Shown: positions 33,917 through 42,294 of the stretch, piece after piece
Layout: each line of letters starts with the position of its first letter
Numbering within the stretch: the first letter of the stretch is position 1
Source of the DNA: an uncultured Allosphingosinicella sp.
GTDB taxonomy: Bacteria; Pseudomonadota; Alphaproteobacteria; Sphingomonadales; Sphingomonadaceae
Reading direction: 5' to 3'
Assembly: GCA_934539295.1 (NCBI GenBank)
Contig: CAKTCN010000018.1
Location: forward strand, 7,160-71,159
Length of the DNA: 64,000 bases
Made by a program: the position numbers and the translations under genes
Notes under the pieces: generated by a model
Told to the model about the DNA's origin: nothing
Seen by the model: only the letters and a program-made list of their open reading frames with translations
Databases searched by the model: none

Positions 33917-34471
33917 ATGTTCGAACTCCCGCTCCTTTCCATCGGCCTGGCCATGGACGCATTCGCCGTCGCCCTGGTGCGGGGATCGACCGGCGAAAAG
34001 CGCCTGAGCCGCGCCTTCGGGATCGGGTTCGCGTTCGGGATCGCGCAAGGATTGATGCCGCTGCTTGGCTGGGTTCTGGGAAAGGCACTCGGCGCCAGTT
34101 TCCAGGCCTATGATCACTGGATCGCGTTCGTGCTGCTGCTGGTACTCGGCGTCAGGATGATCAAGGAAGCATTCGGCGAGCCAGAGATAGCGCCCGACGA
34201 TGTGAGCCGTGTCAGACTGCTCAGCCTTCTCACGGCCGCCTTTGCCACCAGCATAGACGCTGCGGCCGCGGGCCTGACGCTTCCCCTGTTGGGGATCTCT
34301 GTCCCGCTTGCCTGCCTCGCGATCGGCGCGACCACTGCCCTCCTCTGCACCGCCGGCTACTGGATCGGGGCCAGAGTGAGCGGCATCGCAGGCAAGCGGG
34401 CGGAACTGCTCGGGGGCATCCTGCTGATCGCGGTCGGTAGCAAGATACTCGTGGAGCATCTCACTGCCTGA
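33917..34471 (+). CDS. mntP: Manganese efflux pump MntP
   Basis: A 184-residue membrane protein with six helices and the MntP (DUF204) signature LSIGLAMDAFAVALVRG near the start, repeated as LTAAFATSIDAAAAGL in the second half, the two Asp-containing motifs that line the Mn2+ path. It exports Mn2+ from the cytoplasm. The ATG at 33917 gives the family start. I do not see the yybP-ykoY manganese riboswitch in the 127 bp after tRNA-Val. Confidence 0.92.
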   Translation: MFELPLLSIGLAMDAFAVALVRGSTGEKRLSRAFGIGFAFGIAQGLMPLLGWVLGKALGASFQAYDHWIAFVLLLVLGVRMIKEAFGEPEIAPDDVSRVRLLSLLTAAFATSIDAAAAGLTLPLLGISVPLACLAIGATTALLCTAGYWIGARVSGIAGKRAELLGGILLIAVGSKILVEHLTA

Positions 34472-34476
34472 CGCGG

Positions 34477-35373
34477 TCAGATGGTGAGCGGCGACAATCG
34501 CTGCACTGCCTGCAGATAGGTCGTCAGACGGTTGGCGGCATCGTCACTGAGTTCGATGAACACGCGTCCCCCGTCATGCGGGTCGGCCGTACGAACGAAC
34601 AATCCCTGGTCGGTCAGCGCCTTGATCCAGCGCAGCGCCGTGGTTGCCGGTACTGCCGCCGCGATGCAGAGGCTCGACACGGCCACGCGCTTGCCATCCA
34701 ATCGGGCCGCCATCAGGTCCAGAAGCATGTCGAACGCAGGATCCGCAAACAACTCGCTGGTGAAGTACCGGTCGCGCAGCCGTCGCGCCCGGATGATGCT
34801 TCGCACGCCGACCGCAGTAACGGCGATGGCGCCCTCGTCGGCCGCACCAGCCTCGTCACCGATATCGTCCACCGACAGGTTTGCGAGGATATCGGCGATA
34901 CGCCCAACTTCCTGGCTGAGTTGCTGCAACCGGCCGGGCTGGTCCTTGAGGTCATGCAGGCGCAACTCAGTAGGCGCGCAGGCATGCTGGATCGCGGCCG
35001 CACGAACCTGCGCATCGGCGTTGAACACATGCTCTATACCCCGGTGCCAAGTGCGCGCGGCTACCACGTCGACAAGGTCGATCGGCGCGGACACGATGCT
35101 GCGTCCACGGCCAAGCCGCGATGCATGCTCCAGACGGTCCAGAACGAAATCCAGGTCGGCGCCCGCATCGCAATCGATCTCGAGCAGGATGGCGTCGGTA
35201 TGCACCTGACGGTCCAGCCTCTCCGCCGCCGAAGCAAGCGGCACCACGTCCGCGATCCGGCATCCTGCATCCTCGGCAGCGCGAAACGCCCGGGCGCGTG
35301 CCGCCTTACCATCCGCAACGATCAGTAGCGCGGGCTCATGTCCATATACAACCATTGCAAGATCATGCGCCAT
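34477..35373 (-). CDS. MarR/winged-helix regulator with receiver-like N-terminus
   Basis: A 298-residue protein from ATG 35373; the frame is open further upstream to 35481. The first 110 residues resemble a response-regulator-type fold (ALLIVADGKAARARAFRAAE, TDAILLEIDCD) but lack a clear phosphorylatable Asp arrangement. The last 110 residues are a winged helix of the MarR type (DPAFDMLLDLMAARLDGKRV, SLCIAAAVPATTALRWIKAL, DPHDGGRVFIELS). Proteins of this fusion type are frequent in sphingomonads and unstudied. It is convergent with mntP, five bases apart. Confidence 0.75.
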   Translation of the reverse strand: MAHDLAMVVYGHEPALLIVADGKAARARAFRAAEDAGCRIADVVPLASAAERLDRQVHTDAILLEIDCDAGADLDFVLDRLEHASRLGRGRSIVSAPIDLVDVVAARTWHRGIEHVFNADAQVRAAAIQHACAPTELRLHDLKDQPGRLQQLSQEVGRIADILANLSVDDIGDEAGAADEGAIAVTAVGVRSIIRARRLRDRYFTSELFADPAFDMLLDLMAARLDGKRVAVSSLCIAAAVPATTALRWIKALTDQGLFVRTADPHDGGRVFIELSDDAANRLTTYLQAVQRLSPLTI

Positions 35374-35612
35374 CGCATCCGCCTTCGCCAGTTTCCAAAT
35401 CGGAGCGAAGAATGACCGTTGCGGAGGGAAAGTCAGATAGTCACCGATCCGGAACGGAGCGACTTCAGGGGCGGCTCGCACGTCGGAGACGGGGCCATCT
35501 ACCGGGCAGAACGCTCAGACGCGCAGGCTGCGAGCGAGCCTCGCTCGACCTACAAAGTGGGCTTAGTCTCGGCGAAGCCAGGAAGCTGTCGCCATATAAC
35601 GTCCGTTTCGGA

Positions 35613-36356
35613 TCAATCGTATGAAGTCGTCCCGCTCCCTGAATCAGCACTCAAAATCCAATCCACGGCCGCCGCGGAGTGAAGCGCTGTCGTGTCATAG
35701 ATGGGTAGAATATTGGCAACCGGATCGACCAGCATGACGAGTTCGGTGCAGCCCAGGATCACCGCCTGGTTGCGTGCCTGCGCCAGGCTGGTGATACACG
35801 TCTTCAGCGTGCGCTGGGAAACGCGCGACACGGTGCCGCGGACCAGTTCCTCGAAGATGATCCGGTCGATCTCCGCTGCCATGGCCTGGTCGGGCACGTC
35901 CACGGCAATCCCGTGCGCTTCGATCCGTTCGCGATAGAAACTCTCGGCCATGGTGAAGCGGGTTCCGAGCAGCCCCGCACGGCCGATCCCGTCCCCTATC
36001 AACTTTCGCGCTGTCACGTCCCCGATGTGCAGCACAGGAATTCCGATCGCCGCCTGAACTTCGTCATAGAGCTTGTGCATCGTGTTGGTGCAGATCAGCA
36101 GGCCTTGCGCACCCGCCTGTTCGAGCCTGCGGGCACTTTCGGCCAGGAGCCTGCCCAGCGCGCTCCAGTCCGCTGCCGCCTGCATGGCCGCGATCGGGGC
36201 GAAATCCTGGCTCTCGATCAGCAATGGTGCACTGCTGAGCCCGCCCAGGCGCTTGGCGACACCCTTGTTGATCGCCTCATAGTAAAGCGCGGTGGAGACC
36301 TAGCTCATCCCGCCCAGCAACCCCAATTTGCGCAAGCCCGCCGCCTCCCGTTTCAT
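35613..36356 (-). pseudogene. Aspartate/glutamate racemase family gene with internal amber codon
   Basis: The translated frames join as KLGLLGGMS, stop, STALYYEAINKGVAKRLGG, where the family reads GGMSWEST. A TAG at 36302-36300 replaces the conserved Trp codon and the next codon gives Val instead of Glu. All other parts are intact: the first catalytic Cys in LLICTNTMHKL, the second in AVILGCTELVML, and a normal C-terminus. The enzyme would interconvert D- and L-Asp or Glu by two Cys bases. From ATG 36356 the product would stop after 18 residues; a TTG reinitiation further in gives a 203-residue fragment without the N-terminal strand. Sequencing error is possible. Confidence 0.8.
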
Positions 36357-36451
36357 GCCTCGATCCCTGATGACCCAGCATCGAACCTGCGGCAACCGCA
36401 CGCTTGCAAAGCTGGCTTGCCGCGGCCGAGACGGTGCGACATAGTTGCGAC

Positions 36452-37621
36452 GTGCTGAAGGGGGCAGCGACGATCGAGGAGACCGGCACGGCCGGTGGCG
36501 CAAGGCCATGCGGCCATGTGCCCCTTGTCCTGTCGATCGTCGGCACGCGACCCGAGGCGATCAAGATGGCTCCGGTGGCGGACGCAATCGCCGAACGCCC
36601 CGACCTTCGTCAATTGGTGCTGCTTACCGGCCAGCATCGCACGCTCGAAAGTCACTTCGCAGGTCATGCCTGCTTGCAACTTGACCTTCCCGATCTCGGC
36701 ACGCTCCGTTTTGCTGGGCAGCGGGATGCGCTGCGGGCAGCCATCGCCCAAGCCCTGATGACGATCGGGCCCGATCTGGTGCTTGTTCATGGCGATACAA
36801 CCAGTGCCCTCGCGGGGGCGCTTGCCGCGCACGATCTCGGCATACCGATCGGTCATGTCGAGGCAGGATTGCGGACCCATGACTTTCGCCAGCCCTGGCC
36901 CGAGGAAGGAAATCGCGTCGCCATCGACGCGATCGCCACACTCCTGTTCGCCCCCACGCAAGCATCAGCAGCAAATCTCGCGCGCGAACCGGCCGTGAGC
37001 GGCGCGGTGCACGTCACCGGCAATACCGGCATTGATGCCCTGCACCGCGCCTGCCAGGCGCCTGCGGCTCCGCCTTCTACTGGTTCCCGCAAGCGAATCC
37101 TCGTCACCTGCCACCGCCGGGAGAATCAGGGGAGCAGTTATGCGGCCGTGTGCGCTGGACTGCGCCGCCTGGCCGACGAGCTTCCGGTCGAGCTCCTCTA
37201 CCTGTTCCACACCAACCCACACCTACGTGCCGCGGCGCAAGCAGAGCTTGGCGGCGTGCCGCATATCAGCCTTCACGAACCGGTCCCCCATACCGGCGCC
37301 GTGGCGTTGCTGCGCAGTTCCTGGGCGTTGCTGACGGACAGTGGCGGCTTGCAGGAGGACGGCGCCGCACTGGGCGTTCCCGTGATCGTTCTGCGTGAAC
37401 TGACCGAGCGGGTGGAGGCGCCCGACAACATCGTACTGGCGGGCAGCGACCCTGATGCCATTGTCGAGCAGGTGAACCGGCTTCTCATGAGCAGCACCTC
37501 TTATGCCGCGATGAGCATGCCGACGCTTGCATTCGGCGACGGCAAGGCCGCGCCGCGCATCGCGGCGGCGATCGCAGACTGGTTTGCTTCGCGCAGGATG
37601 CAACCTCCTCGCGCGGCGTAG
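36452..37621 (+). CDS. wecB: UDP-N-acetylglucosamine 2-epimerase (non-hydrolysing)
   Basis: About 370-390 residues, with the start uncertain (GTG 36452 or GTG 36518; the first conserved residues are LSIVGTRPEAIKMAPV). Family motifs in order: GTRPEAIK, HGDTTSALAGALAAHDL, HVEAGLRTHDF, the PEEGNR loop with the catalytic-region Glu, TCHRRENQG and LTDSGGLQEDGAALG. The enzyme converts UDP-GlcNAc to UDP-ManNAc for surface polysaccharide. It is divergent from the broken racemase and not linked to other polysaccharide genes here. Confidence 0.9.
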   Translation: MLKGAATIEETGTAGGARPCGHVPLVLSIVGTRPEAIKMAPVADAIAERPDLRQLVLLTGQHRTLESHFAGHACLQLDLPDLGTLRFAGQRDALRAAIAQALMTIGPDLVLVHGDTTSALAGALAAHDLGIPIGHVEAGLRTHDFRQPWPEEGNRVAIDAIATLLFAPTQASAANLAREPAVSGAVHVTGNTGIDALHRACQAPAAPPSTGSRKRILVTCHRRENQGSSYAAVCAGLRRLADELPVELLYLFHTNPHLRAAAQAELGGVPHISLHEPVPHTGAVALLRSSWALLTDSGGLQEDGAALGVPVIVLRELTERVEAPDNIVLAGSDPDAIVEQVNRLLMSSTSYAAMSMPTLAFGDGKAAPRIAAAIADWFASRRMQPPRAA

Positions 37622-37651
37622 GTTTGATGGCAACCACCAGGACAGGACGTC

Positions 37652-37894
37652 ATGACCCGAGCGAGCGCCATCATCTTTCCGGCCATCCTTCTGCTTGCAG
37701 CATGCGGCGGAGGATCGACCACCCCCGCTGAGAACAGCGCCGACCAGCTTGAAGATGCAGCCGCACAGAGCGACGACACATCGGCCGAGATTTTGGAAAA
37801 TGCTGCCGACACGATCGAGAGCAGCAATCTGGATGCGGGCCAGGCGAATGCCGTGGCGCAGGATGCGCTCAACCAGGCCGGCAACGCACAATAA
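37652..37894 (+). CDS. Small lipoprotein
   Basis: An 80-residue lipoprotein: the signal ends in a lipobox LLLAAC with Cys18 as the lipid anchor, then an acidic, Ala/Asp/Glu-rich helical mature part (QLEDAAAQSDDTSAEILENA). Good candidate for an outer-membrane-attached helix bundle. It ends in TAA then seven A bases and a strong hairpin. Confidence 0.85.
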   Translation: MTRASAIIFPAILLLAACGGGSTTPAENSADQLEDAAAQSDDTSAEILENAADTIESSNLDAGQANAVAQDALNQAGNAQ

Positions 37895-37964
37895 AAAAAG
37901 GCCGGTCACAAGGACCGGCCGAAAGTCTTAGGAGAGGATGCCTGAAAGGCACTTCCGAAGTGCC
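37895..37964. terminator. Paired hairpins after the lipoprotein gene
   Basis: First hairpin GGCCGGTC (37900-37907) / GACCGGCC (37913-37920), a perfect 8-bp stem with a run of seven A on its left side, so it is a strong terminator for leftward and a weaker one for rightward transcription. A second perfect hairpin GGCACTT/AAGTGCC (37948-37964) follows a GGAGAGGATG sequence. No leftward gene to the right needs a terminator, so part may be a structured RNA. Confidence 0.6.
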
Positions 37965-38066
37965 GCTCGGGCCTCCATGTTGCAAGTGCGAAGGCGGCCT
38001 GGACAGTTGCCTCAATTGCAACCGCGAAGAATCCGCTGCCTGCCTGCCAGTTTACACATCATCGAC

Positions 38067-38093
38067 TTGACAGCAGCCACCCGCCGCTAATAT
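38067..38093 (+). promoter_or_regulatory. Promoter of tRNA-Glu
   Basis: TTGACA at 38067-38072 and TAATAT at 38088-38093 with a 15-base spacer, about 31 bases before the tRNA start. The -35 box is perfect; the spacer is two bases short of ideal. Confidence 0.55.
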
Positions 38094-38124
38094 GCGCCTC
38101 TCTCCCGCAAGCAGCCGGGAACAT

Positions 38125-38200
38125 GGCCCCTTCGTCTAGCGGTCTAGGACGTCGCCCTCTCACGGCGAAAACACGGGTTCGAGTCCCGTAGGGGTCACCA
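38125..38200 (+). tRNA. tRNA-Glu (CTC), attachment site of the island
   Basis: Acceptor GGCCCCT/AGGGGTC (one G-T pair), anticodon arm CGCCCTCTCACGGCG with anticodon CTC, T-arm GGGTTCGAGTCCC, discriminator A and encoded CCA. Its last 17 bases are duplicated at 55347-55363, marking it as the integration site of the 17-kb island that starts immediately downstream. Confidence 0.95.
38184..38200 (+). repeat. attL of the tRNA-Glu island (17-bp direct repeat)
   Basis: The 17 bases TCCCGTAGGGGTCACCA form the 3' end of tRNA-Glu and recur exactly at 55347-55363 in the same orientation. Bases on both outer sides differ, so the identity block is exactly 17 bp. The integrase gene begins 88 bases downstream. 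Confidence 0.85.
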
Positions 38201-38264
38201 AGCACTGTTAGAAGTGCTTTAACTCTGCGCACTTAGCACGAAATCAATGGCTTAGCCGCTGCCC

Positions 38265-38286
38265 GGTGGTACAATCGGGTGGTACA
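38265..38286 (+). repeat. Direct repeats GGTGGTACA before the integrase
   Basis: Two copies of GGTGGTACA (38265-38273 and 38278-38286) with a 13-base period directly before the integrase ATG at 38289. They cover the expected ribosome-site region and could be integrase or Xis arm sites; role inferred. Confidence 0.45.
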
Positions 38287-38288
38287 TA

Positions 38289-40277
38289 ATGAGATTCCGT
38301 GTGTCGCATATCCAAGTCCGAAAAAAGAGCCGCTTTCCCCGATTCCGCATTCCGGTCCCGAAGGACCTTCAGGACCGGGTTGGCAAGATCGAGATCACGG
38401 GATCGCTAGGAACCACCGATCCGGACGAGGCGCTCGCAAAGGCGGCGCAGCTCAAGCTGGAGTGGAAGCAGCGGTTTCGGGACATGCGGGCGGCCAAGCA
38501 GGAAGAAGACCTGCAACGTGCTCCGGATCTGGTTCGAGACTTCCTCAAGCAGCTGGCTGATCGTCGCTTCGGAGACCTTGATGGTGCGATCTACGGCCTG
38601 CAAAAGGTCATTGCGCTGCGGCTGCTGACGTCGTGGGGTCCCGAGGAGTTCTACGGTCGCGGAGCCAACCGCGCGATCGCATTCGATCCGGACCCTTCGA
38701 CGTGGGAGAGCTGGCAATCGGATACTGACCAGCTGAGCGACATCATCAGCGAGGCTGAGCGCGACGGGCTAATCGAGCGCCTCGCGCATTTAAGTCGTAA
38801 CGCAGAGACGTTCGGGTTCGGGTTCCGCGAGATTCTCGAGCATGTGCAGAGAAAGCGGCGCTGGGACGCCGTTCGCTTCGAGATGTTGATGATCGAGCAG
38901 TTCACGAACACGCCAATCCCTTTCCAGAGTCCTCTCTACGAAGCCGTCGCAGAGCACCTGCTGCGTCAATTGCACGAGTACCAGTCTCATCGCTGGAACA
39001 TGGACCTTTTGTCCGCGCTCGGTCTGGTAGACAGCTCCGCGGCGGGCGTGCCGGCACGTCTGCCCGCGGCGGCTCGTCCAAGCCTGGCGCCGCCTCCGAT
39101 AGCTAGGCCGCTCGACGAGCCGAGGTCTGGAGGCGAGTGGAGCAATGCTGGCAGTCGCACGCAGCCCGATCAGACCCTGACGGTCGGTCTCAAGCGCTGG
39201 ATTGGCGCCATGGCGCCCGGCAGGAGCGCCATTACCGAGACGACTCGGGCGGTTGAACGCTTTGTCGAGCTATTCGGCGACAAGCATGTCGCGCAGATCA
39301 CCGACAACGATTTGTTCGATTATCGCGACTTCCTGAAGGACATGCCGGCCGGCATCAGCCTGCCCGCGCTGAAGAAGCAAGGCATGAGCCTTCGCTCATA
39401 CACAGAGCGTCTCCACGCCGAAGAGGCTCGCCTCGAAGCCGAAGCCGAGCGACTGGATGACGCTTCTCCTGAACCCCGTCGCCTCTCTCCGCAATCAATC
39501 AAAAAGGACATCGGGGGGCTAAGCGCAATCTTCAGCGCTCTCGCTTCGGAACGCTGGATCCTCAAGAATCCTGCAGAGAGGATTCCGGTTGATGGCTACT
39601 CGAAACGGCGAAAGGTCTTCCCGCTAAAGCCGAGCATGATGAAGGATCTTTTTGACAGCCCGATGTTCACGGGCTGCGAAGGGAAGACCGCTGTTAAGCG
39701 CAGGCGGCCCGGACCGCACGTGTTCCAAGATGTGCTGTACTGGAGCTTCCTTTTCGGGGCGACATCAGGGCACCGGCTCGCCGAACTTGGGAAGGCGCGC
39801 TTGGAAGATGTCGAAGAAGGCGTTGGCCCAGACGGCGAGACGATAGTCGGCATCTTCGCAACTGACGTAAAAAACGAGCATTCTGAACGCGTCATTCTCG
39901 TGCACCCCAAGCTCCTTGAACTGGGTTTCCTTCAATATGTTGAGGATCGCCGGAAGATCGGCGCTACCGATCTGTTCGACCTTCCTAAGGGTGGCGAAGG
40001 CGAGAATGCTGGGGTCAAGAAGCTGAGCGAGAAGGTCAACGAGTACCTCGATTCGATCATCGACGACCGACGTTACGTCTTCCATTCGCTACGTCATGAG
40101 TTTGCTGACCGCTCCGAAATCACCATTTCCGTAGAAGTGTCCAAGAAGATCATGGGGCATGCTCGGGGGCGCCTTTATGGCCTTGGCGCCCCGCTTCACC
40201 ACGCTGCCGCTGAACTCAAGAAGCTGGATGTGAGCTTCATCGACTGGGATCGCCTGAAGGCGGCCGCACGGACATGA
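38289..40277 (+). CDS. Tyrosine integrase of the tRNA-Glu island
   Basis: A 662-residue tyrosine recombinase with a DUF6538-type N-terminus (VSHIQVRKKSRFPRFRIPVP), a core-binding helical domain (about 300-400, with KHVAQITDNDLFDYRDFLKD) and a catalytic domain holding Arg near 496 (SGHRLAELGKARLEDV), HxxR near 599-602 (HSLRHEF), a His near 623 (MGHARG) and the Tyr near 629 (LYGLGAPLHH). It is next to attL in tRNA-Glu and transcribed into the island, the usual layout. It is long for the family because of an extended N-terminal half. Confidence 0.95.
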   Translation: MRFRVSHIQVRKKSRFPRFRIPVPKDLQDRVGKIEITGSLGTTDPDEALAKAAQLKLEWKQRFRDMRAAKQEEDLQRAPDLVRDFLKQLADRRFGDLDGAIYGLQKVIALRLLTSWGPEEFYGRGANRAIAFDPDPSTWESWQSDTDQLSDIISEAERDGLIERLAHLSRNAETFGFGFREILEHVQRKRRWDAVRFEMLMIEQFTNTPIPFQSPLYEAVAEHLLRQLHEYQSHRWNMDLLSALGLVDSSAAGVPARLPAAARPSLAPPPIARPLDEPRSGGEWSNAGSRTQPDQTLTVGLKRWIGAMAPGRSAITETTRAVERFVELFGDKHVAQITDNDLFDYRDFLKDMPAGISLPALKKQGMSLRSYTERLHAEEARLEAEAERLDDASPEPRRLSPQSIKKDIGGLSAIFSALASERWILKNPAERIPVDGYSKRRKVFPLKPSMMKDLFDSPMFTGCEGKTAVKRRRPGPHVFQDVLYWSFLFGATSGHRLAELGKARLEDVEEGVGPDGETIVGIFATDVKNEHSERVILVHPKLLELGFLQYVEDRRKIGATDLFDLPKGGEGENAGVKKLSEKVNEYLDSIIDDRRYVFHSLRHEFADRSEITISVEVSKKIMGHARGRLYGLGAPLHHAAAELKKLDVSFIDWDRLKAAART

Positions 40278-40378
40278 GGGGCTAGCAACAGCGCGCTAAT
40301 CCGGGGCCGCTGCCCGGCCCTTCCGGCGCGCTCGCTCACCGGGGGCGCGCGGCGAGGCGCGGTCAGTGGTAAAGCCCG

Positions 40379-40407
40379 TTGACACTTCATGAAGCTTTTA
40401 TTATGCT
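40379..40407 (+). promoter_or_regulatory. Promoter and operator of the XRE regulator
   Basis: TTGACA (40379-40384) and TATGCT (40402-40407) with a 17-base spacer. The palindrome CTTCATGAAG fills the spacer (40385-40394), and GCTTTT/AAAAGC arms (40394-40399 and 40410-40415) overlap the -10 box, with another TGAAG at 40422-40426. These half-sites suit autorepression by the adjacent HTH protein. Confidence 0.6.
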
Positions 40408-40450
40408 TCAAAAGCCTCACATGAAGGGGCGACTGATTGGAGCCAGCATC

Positions 40451-40786
40451 ATGGATATCTGTCACCGCCTCCGGGAGGCAAGGACCGCGATCGGGAAGAC
40501 TCAAGAGCAGGTCGCGATCGAGGCCGGCATGAACGTCACGCAATACAATGCGTACGAGCGCGGCCGTAGCAGGCCCGCCGCCGCCACCCTTCAGCGCCTG
40601 GCTGCGGCACTCAAGACGACGCCCGACGCACTTCTTCAGGAATCCGAGAGCGCGATCGACAATGAGGTTGATGCCTTGAATCAGGCCCAACACGTGATGG
40701 GCAAGATCCGCGCACTGCGGACGGACCTTGCGGCTGCGCTTGGCCTCGGCGTCGATGAGGTGCGGATCCATGTCGAGCTTTTCTGA
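40451..40786 (+). CDS. XRE-family transcriptional regulator
   Basis: A 111-residue protein from ATG 40451, which has GGAG eight bases upstream and lies past the promoter at 40379-40407 (earlier in-frame codons would be within the promoter). The Cro/C1-type HTH spans about residues 3-60: CHRLREARTAIGKTQEQVAI, NVTQYNAYERGRSRPAAATL, LAAALKTTPDALL. The C-terminal 50 residues are helical and may dimerise. Likely controls island functions such as excision or its own gene. Confidence 0.9.
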   Translation: MDICHRLREARTAIGKTQEQVAIEAGMNVTQYNAYERGRSRPAAATLQRLAAALKTTPDALLQESESAIDNEVDALNQAQHVMGKIRALRTDLAAALGLGVDEVRIHVELF

Positions 40787-40802
40787 GGCGGAGGGGACGA
40801 AG

Positions 40803-41264
40803 ATGACCGATGCCGAGGCGAAAGCACTCAAGAACATCGCTGCCACCACGGATCCCGCAGCTCTCCGGCGGATAGCTTCGAACGCTCGCGGCCGCTCTGA
40901 GTTGGTCGAACGAGCCGCCCTTCGGCGGCTCGCCACCGTATCCGCCAAGCACGAACCCGGCACTCTAGAGCACGATTGCTGGACGATGGTCCACGCTGTG
41001 GAAGAGCTGCGGCGGCTAAATGGTCGGAAAGTCTCGCGGATGAACCGCATGCGGCCGAAGATCGAGAGCGACGGGGAAGTAGCGGCTCTCGAATACTGCG
41101 CGTTGAAGGAGACGGACGCCGAGATCCTTGAGTATGGGATGCCTGAACTGACGGCGGAGGCGATCGTCCTAAGACACCGGCGGCGGTTCAGCGACCCGGT
41201 CGTCAGGGCCGCCCAAGCGAGGCTGAAAGCAGCTGGGGTGCTCGTCGAGGAGCAAGCCTCGTAA
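40803..41264 (+). CDS. Hypothetical helical protein
   Basis: A 153-residue protein from ATG 40803 (GGAGGGGACG upstream; an ATG at 40770 is the other choice). It has two alpha-helical repeats of the type TDPAALRRIASNARGRSELVERAALRRL and a C-terminal helix around VRAAQARLKAAGVLVE. The ALRRIAxNA-RxxxVxxAAxRRL pattern resembles ARM/HEAT-like helical pairs. It is co-transcribed with the XRE gene; function unknown. Confidence 0.65.
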   Translation: MTDAEAKALKNIAATTDPAALRRIASNARGRSELVERAALRRLATVSAKHEPGTLEHDCWTMVHAVEELRRLNGRKVSRMNRMRPKIESDGEVAALEYCALKETDAEILEYGMPELTAEAIVLRHRRRFSDPVVRAAQARLKAAGVLVEEQAS

Positions 41265-41330
41265 TCTGAAAGCGTCGGCCAGCGGAGTGTGTTGTGATCC
41301 CCTCTGACGCTCCGGGGACCTGCGAGATCA

Positions 41331-41355
41331 CCCTCACGGCTACTAACCGTGAGGG
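41331..41355. terminator. Hairpin between convergent genes
   Basis: Perfect 9-bp stem CCCTCACGG (41331-41339) / CCGTGAGGG (41347-41355) with a 7-base loop, in the 109-bp gap between convergent genes. Flanks lack long T runs. Likely a shared terminator. Confidence 0.6.
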
Positions 41356-41373
41356 GATCCCCCTGAACCGACC

Positions 41374-41685
41374 TCAAACGTCCGGTTCGGGTGCGTCAGC
41401 GATGATGGTCTGAATGGCTGGATGATCGGCGTCAGGACGAGCCCGCAGGATTGCCACGGCATCCGCGACCTGACGGAGATCCGGCGCCAGTTCCTCCGGG
41501 CTCTCCCAGAACCAGGCGTTCAGAATTGAGCCAATCCATTCGGGTGGCTTGGTGGCGACCTCCAAGCGAGTGGGGACGTAGCAGCCGAACCGGATAAGGC
41601 CCGCATGTTTTGCGATCACCCGCCGGATTAACTCTTCGGAAACTCCAAAGCGGTCGTTAGGGTCGTTGGTCATGGTCGTATCCAT
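41374..41685 (-). CDS. Hypothetical protein
   Basis: A 103-residue protein from ATG 41685 (ATG 41673 also possible). It has a helix-rich composition with VSEELIRRVIAKHAGLIRFGCYV, a Trp cluster (NAWFWESPEEL) and an acidic end. No domain recognised. Followed upstream by the relaxase-like gene, all leftward. Confidence 0.5.
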   Translation of the reverse strand: MDTTMTNDPNDRFGVSEELIRRVIAKHAGLIRFGCYVPTRLEVATKPPEWIGSILNAWFWESPEELAPDLRQVADAVAILRARPDADHPAIQTIIADAPEPDV

Positions 41686-41727
41686 TTTGGGGATTCCGCG
41701 GCGCCGGCGCCGGCGCCGTGACACCAG

Positions 41728-42294
41728 TTACGCGAGCCAGTCCAACCAGCTGGCCCGCAGCTGTTCGTTCAACCGGCGATAGATGCAAAACGCGACACGA
41801 CCATAGCCGTGGCGGTCGTTTGCATGGCGAGGCGCCACGAGCAGGTGCAGATGCGGCGGCGTGCCATCAAACGGCATATGCCCCGCCATCTCGGCAATCG
41901 CGGAGTCTGGCAGGACCGACCGAACCATCTTCTCGGCGCGGTCAAACCACTCGCCCTTCGAGTAACCGTTCGGCAGGTCGGCGACCACATGCCAGGCGCG
42001 GATCTCGTCGGCCCGGCACGTGCTCTCGGCGGCATCGTCCGCCGCCTTCCAACGCAAGAACGGGCTCTCCGCCCACTCCTCCGTTGACGACGGGAGGATG
42101 GCGCCGCTCATGAATAGATCGGCCCGCCGCTTTGTGAAGTCGACCACCTCGCCGTCGCCCCATTCGAAGCGGGTCCGCAGGATGTAGGCTGCCTCGCGCA
42201 GGGCGGTCCGGGTAGGATCGACACGCGAGGGTCGGCGCCAGGCCGCCGTCGAGACGGCCTGGCAAACGAAGGGGGCACGGACGCGCGCGCTCAC
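41728..42294 (-). CDS. MobA/MobL-type relaxase-like protein
   Basis: A 188-residue protein with the two-His loop PPHLHLLVAPR near residues 145-155, as in MobA/MobL relaxases and HUH-type nucleases, preceded by AEMAGHMPFDGT. The N-terminal strand with RAWHVVADLPNG (about 99-110) is typical of MobL. No Tyr near the start matches motif I clearly, and the protein lacks the long C-terminal part of mobilisation proteins, so it could be a compact relaxase or a relic. It overlaps the exonuclease gene by ATGA. Confidence 0.65.
   Translation of the reverse strand: MSARVRAPFVCQAVSTAAWRRPSRVDPTRTALREAAYILRTRFEWGDGEVVDFTKRRADLFMSGAILPSSTEEWAESPFLRWKAADDAAESTCRADEIRAWHVVADLPNGYSKGEWFDRAEKMVRSVLPDSAIAEMAGHMPFDGTPPHLHLLVAPRHANDRHGYGRVAFCIYRRLNEQLRASWLDWLA

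Noticed and set aside
36300..36302. Recoded amber (pyrrolysine or programmed readthrough) in the racemase gene
   Set aside because: The family has Trp at this site, no recoding signal is visible and the next codon is also changed, so ordinary mutation is simpler.
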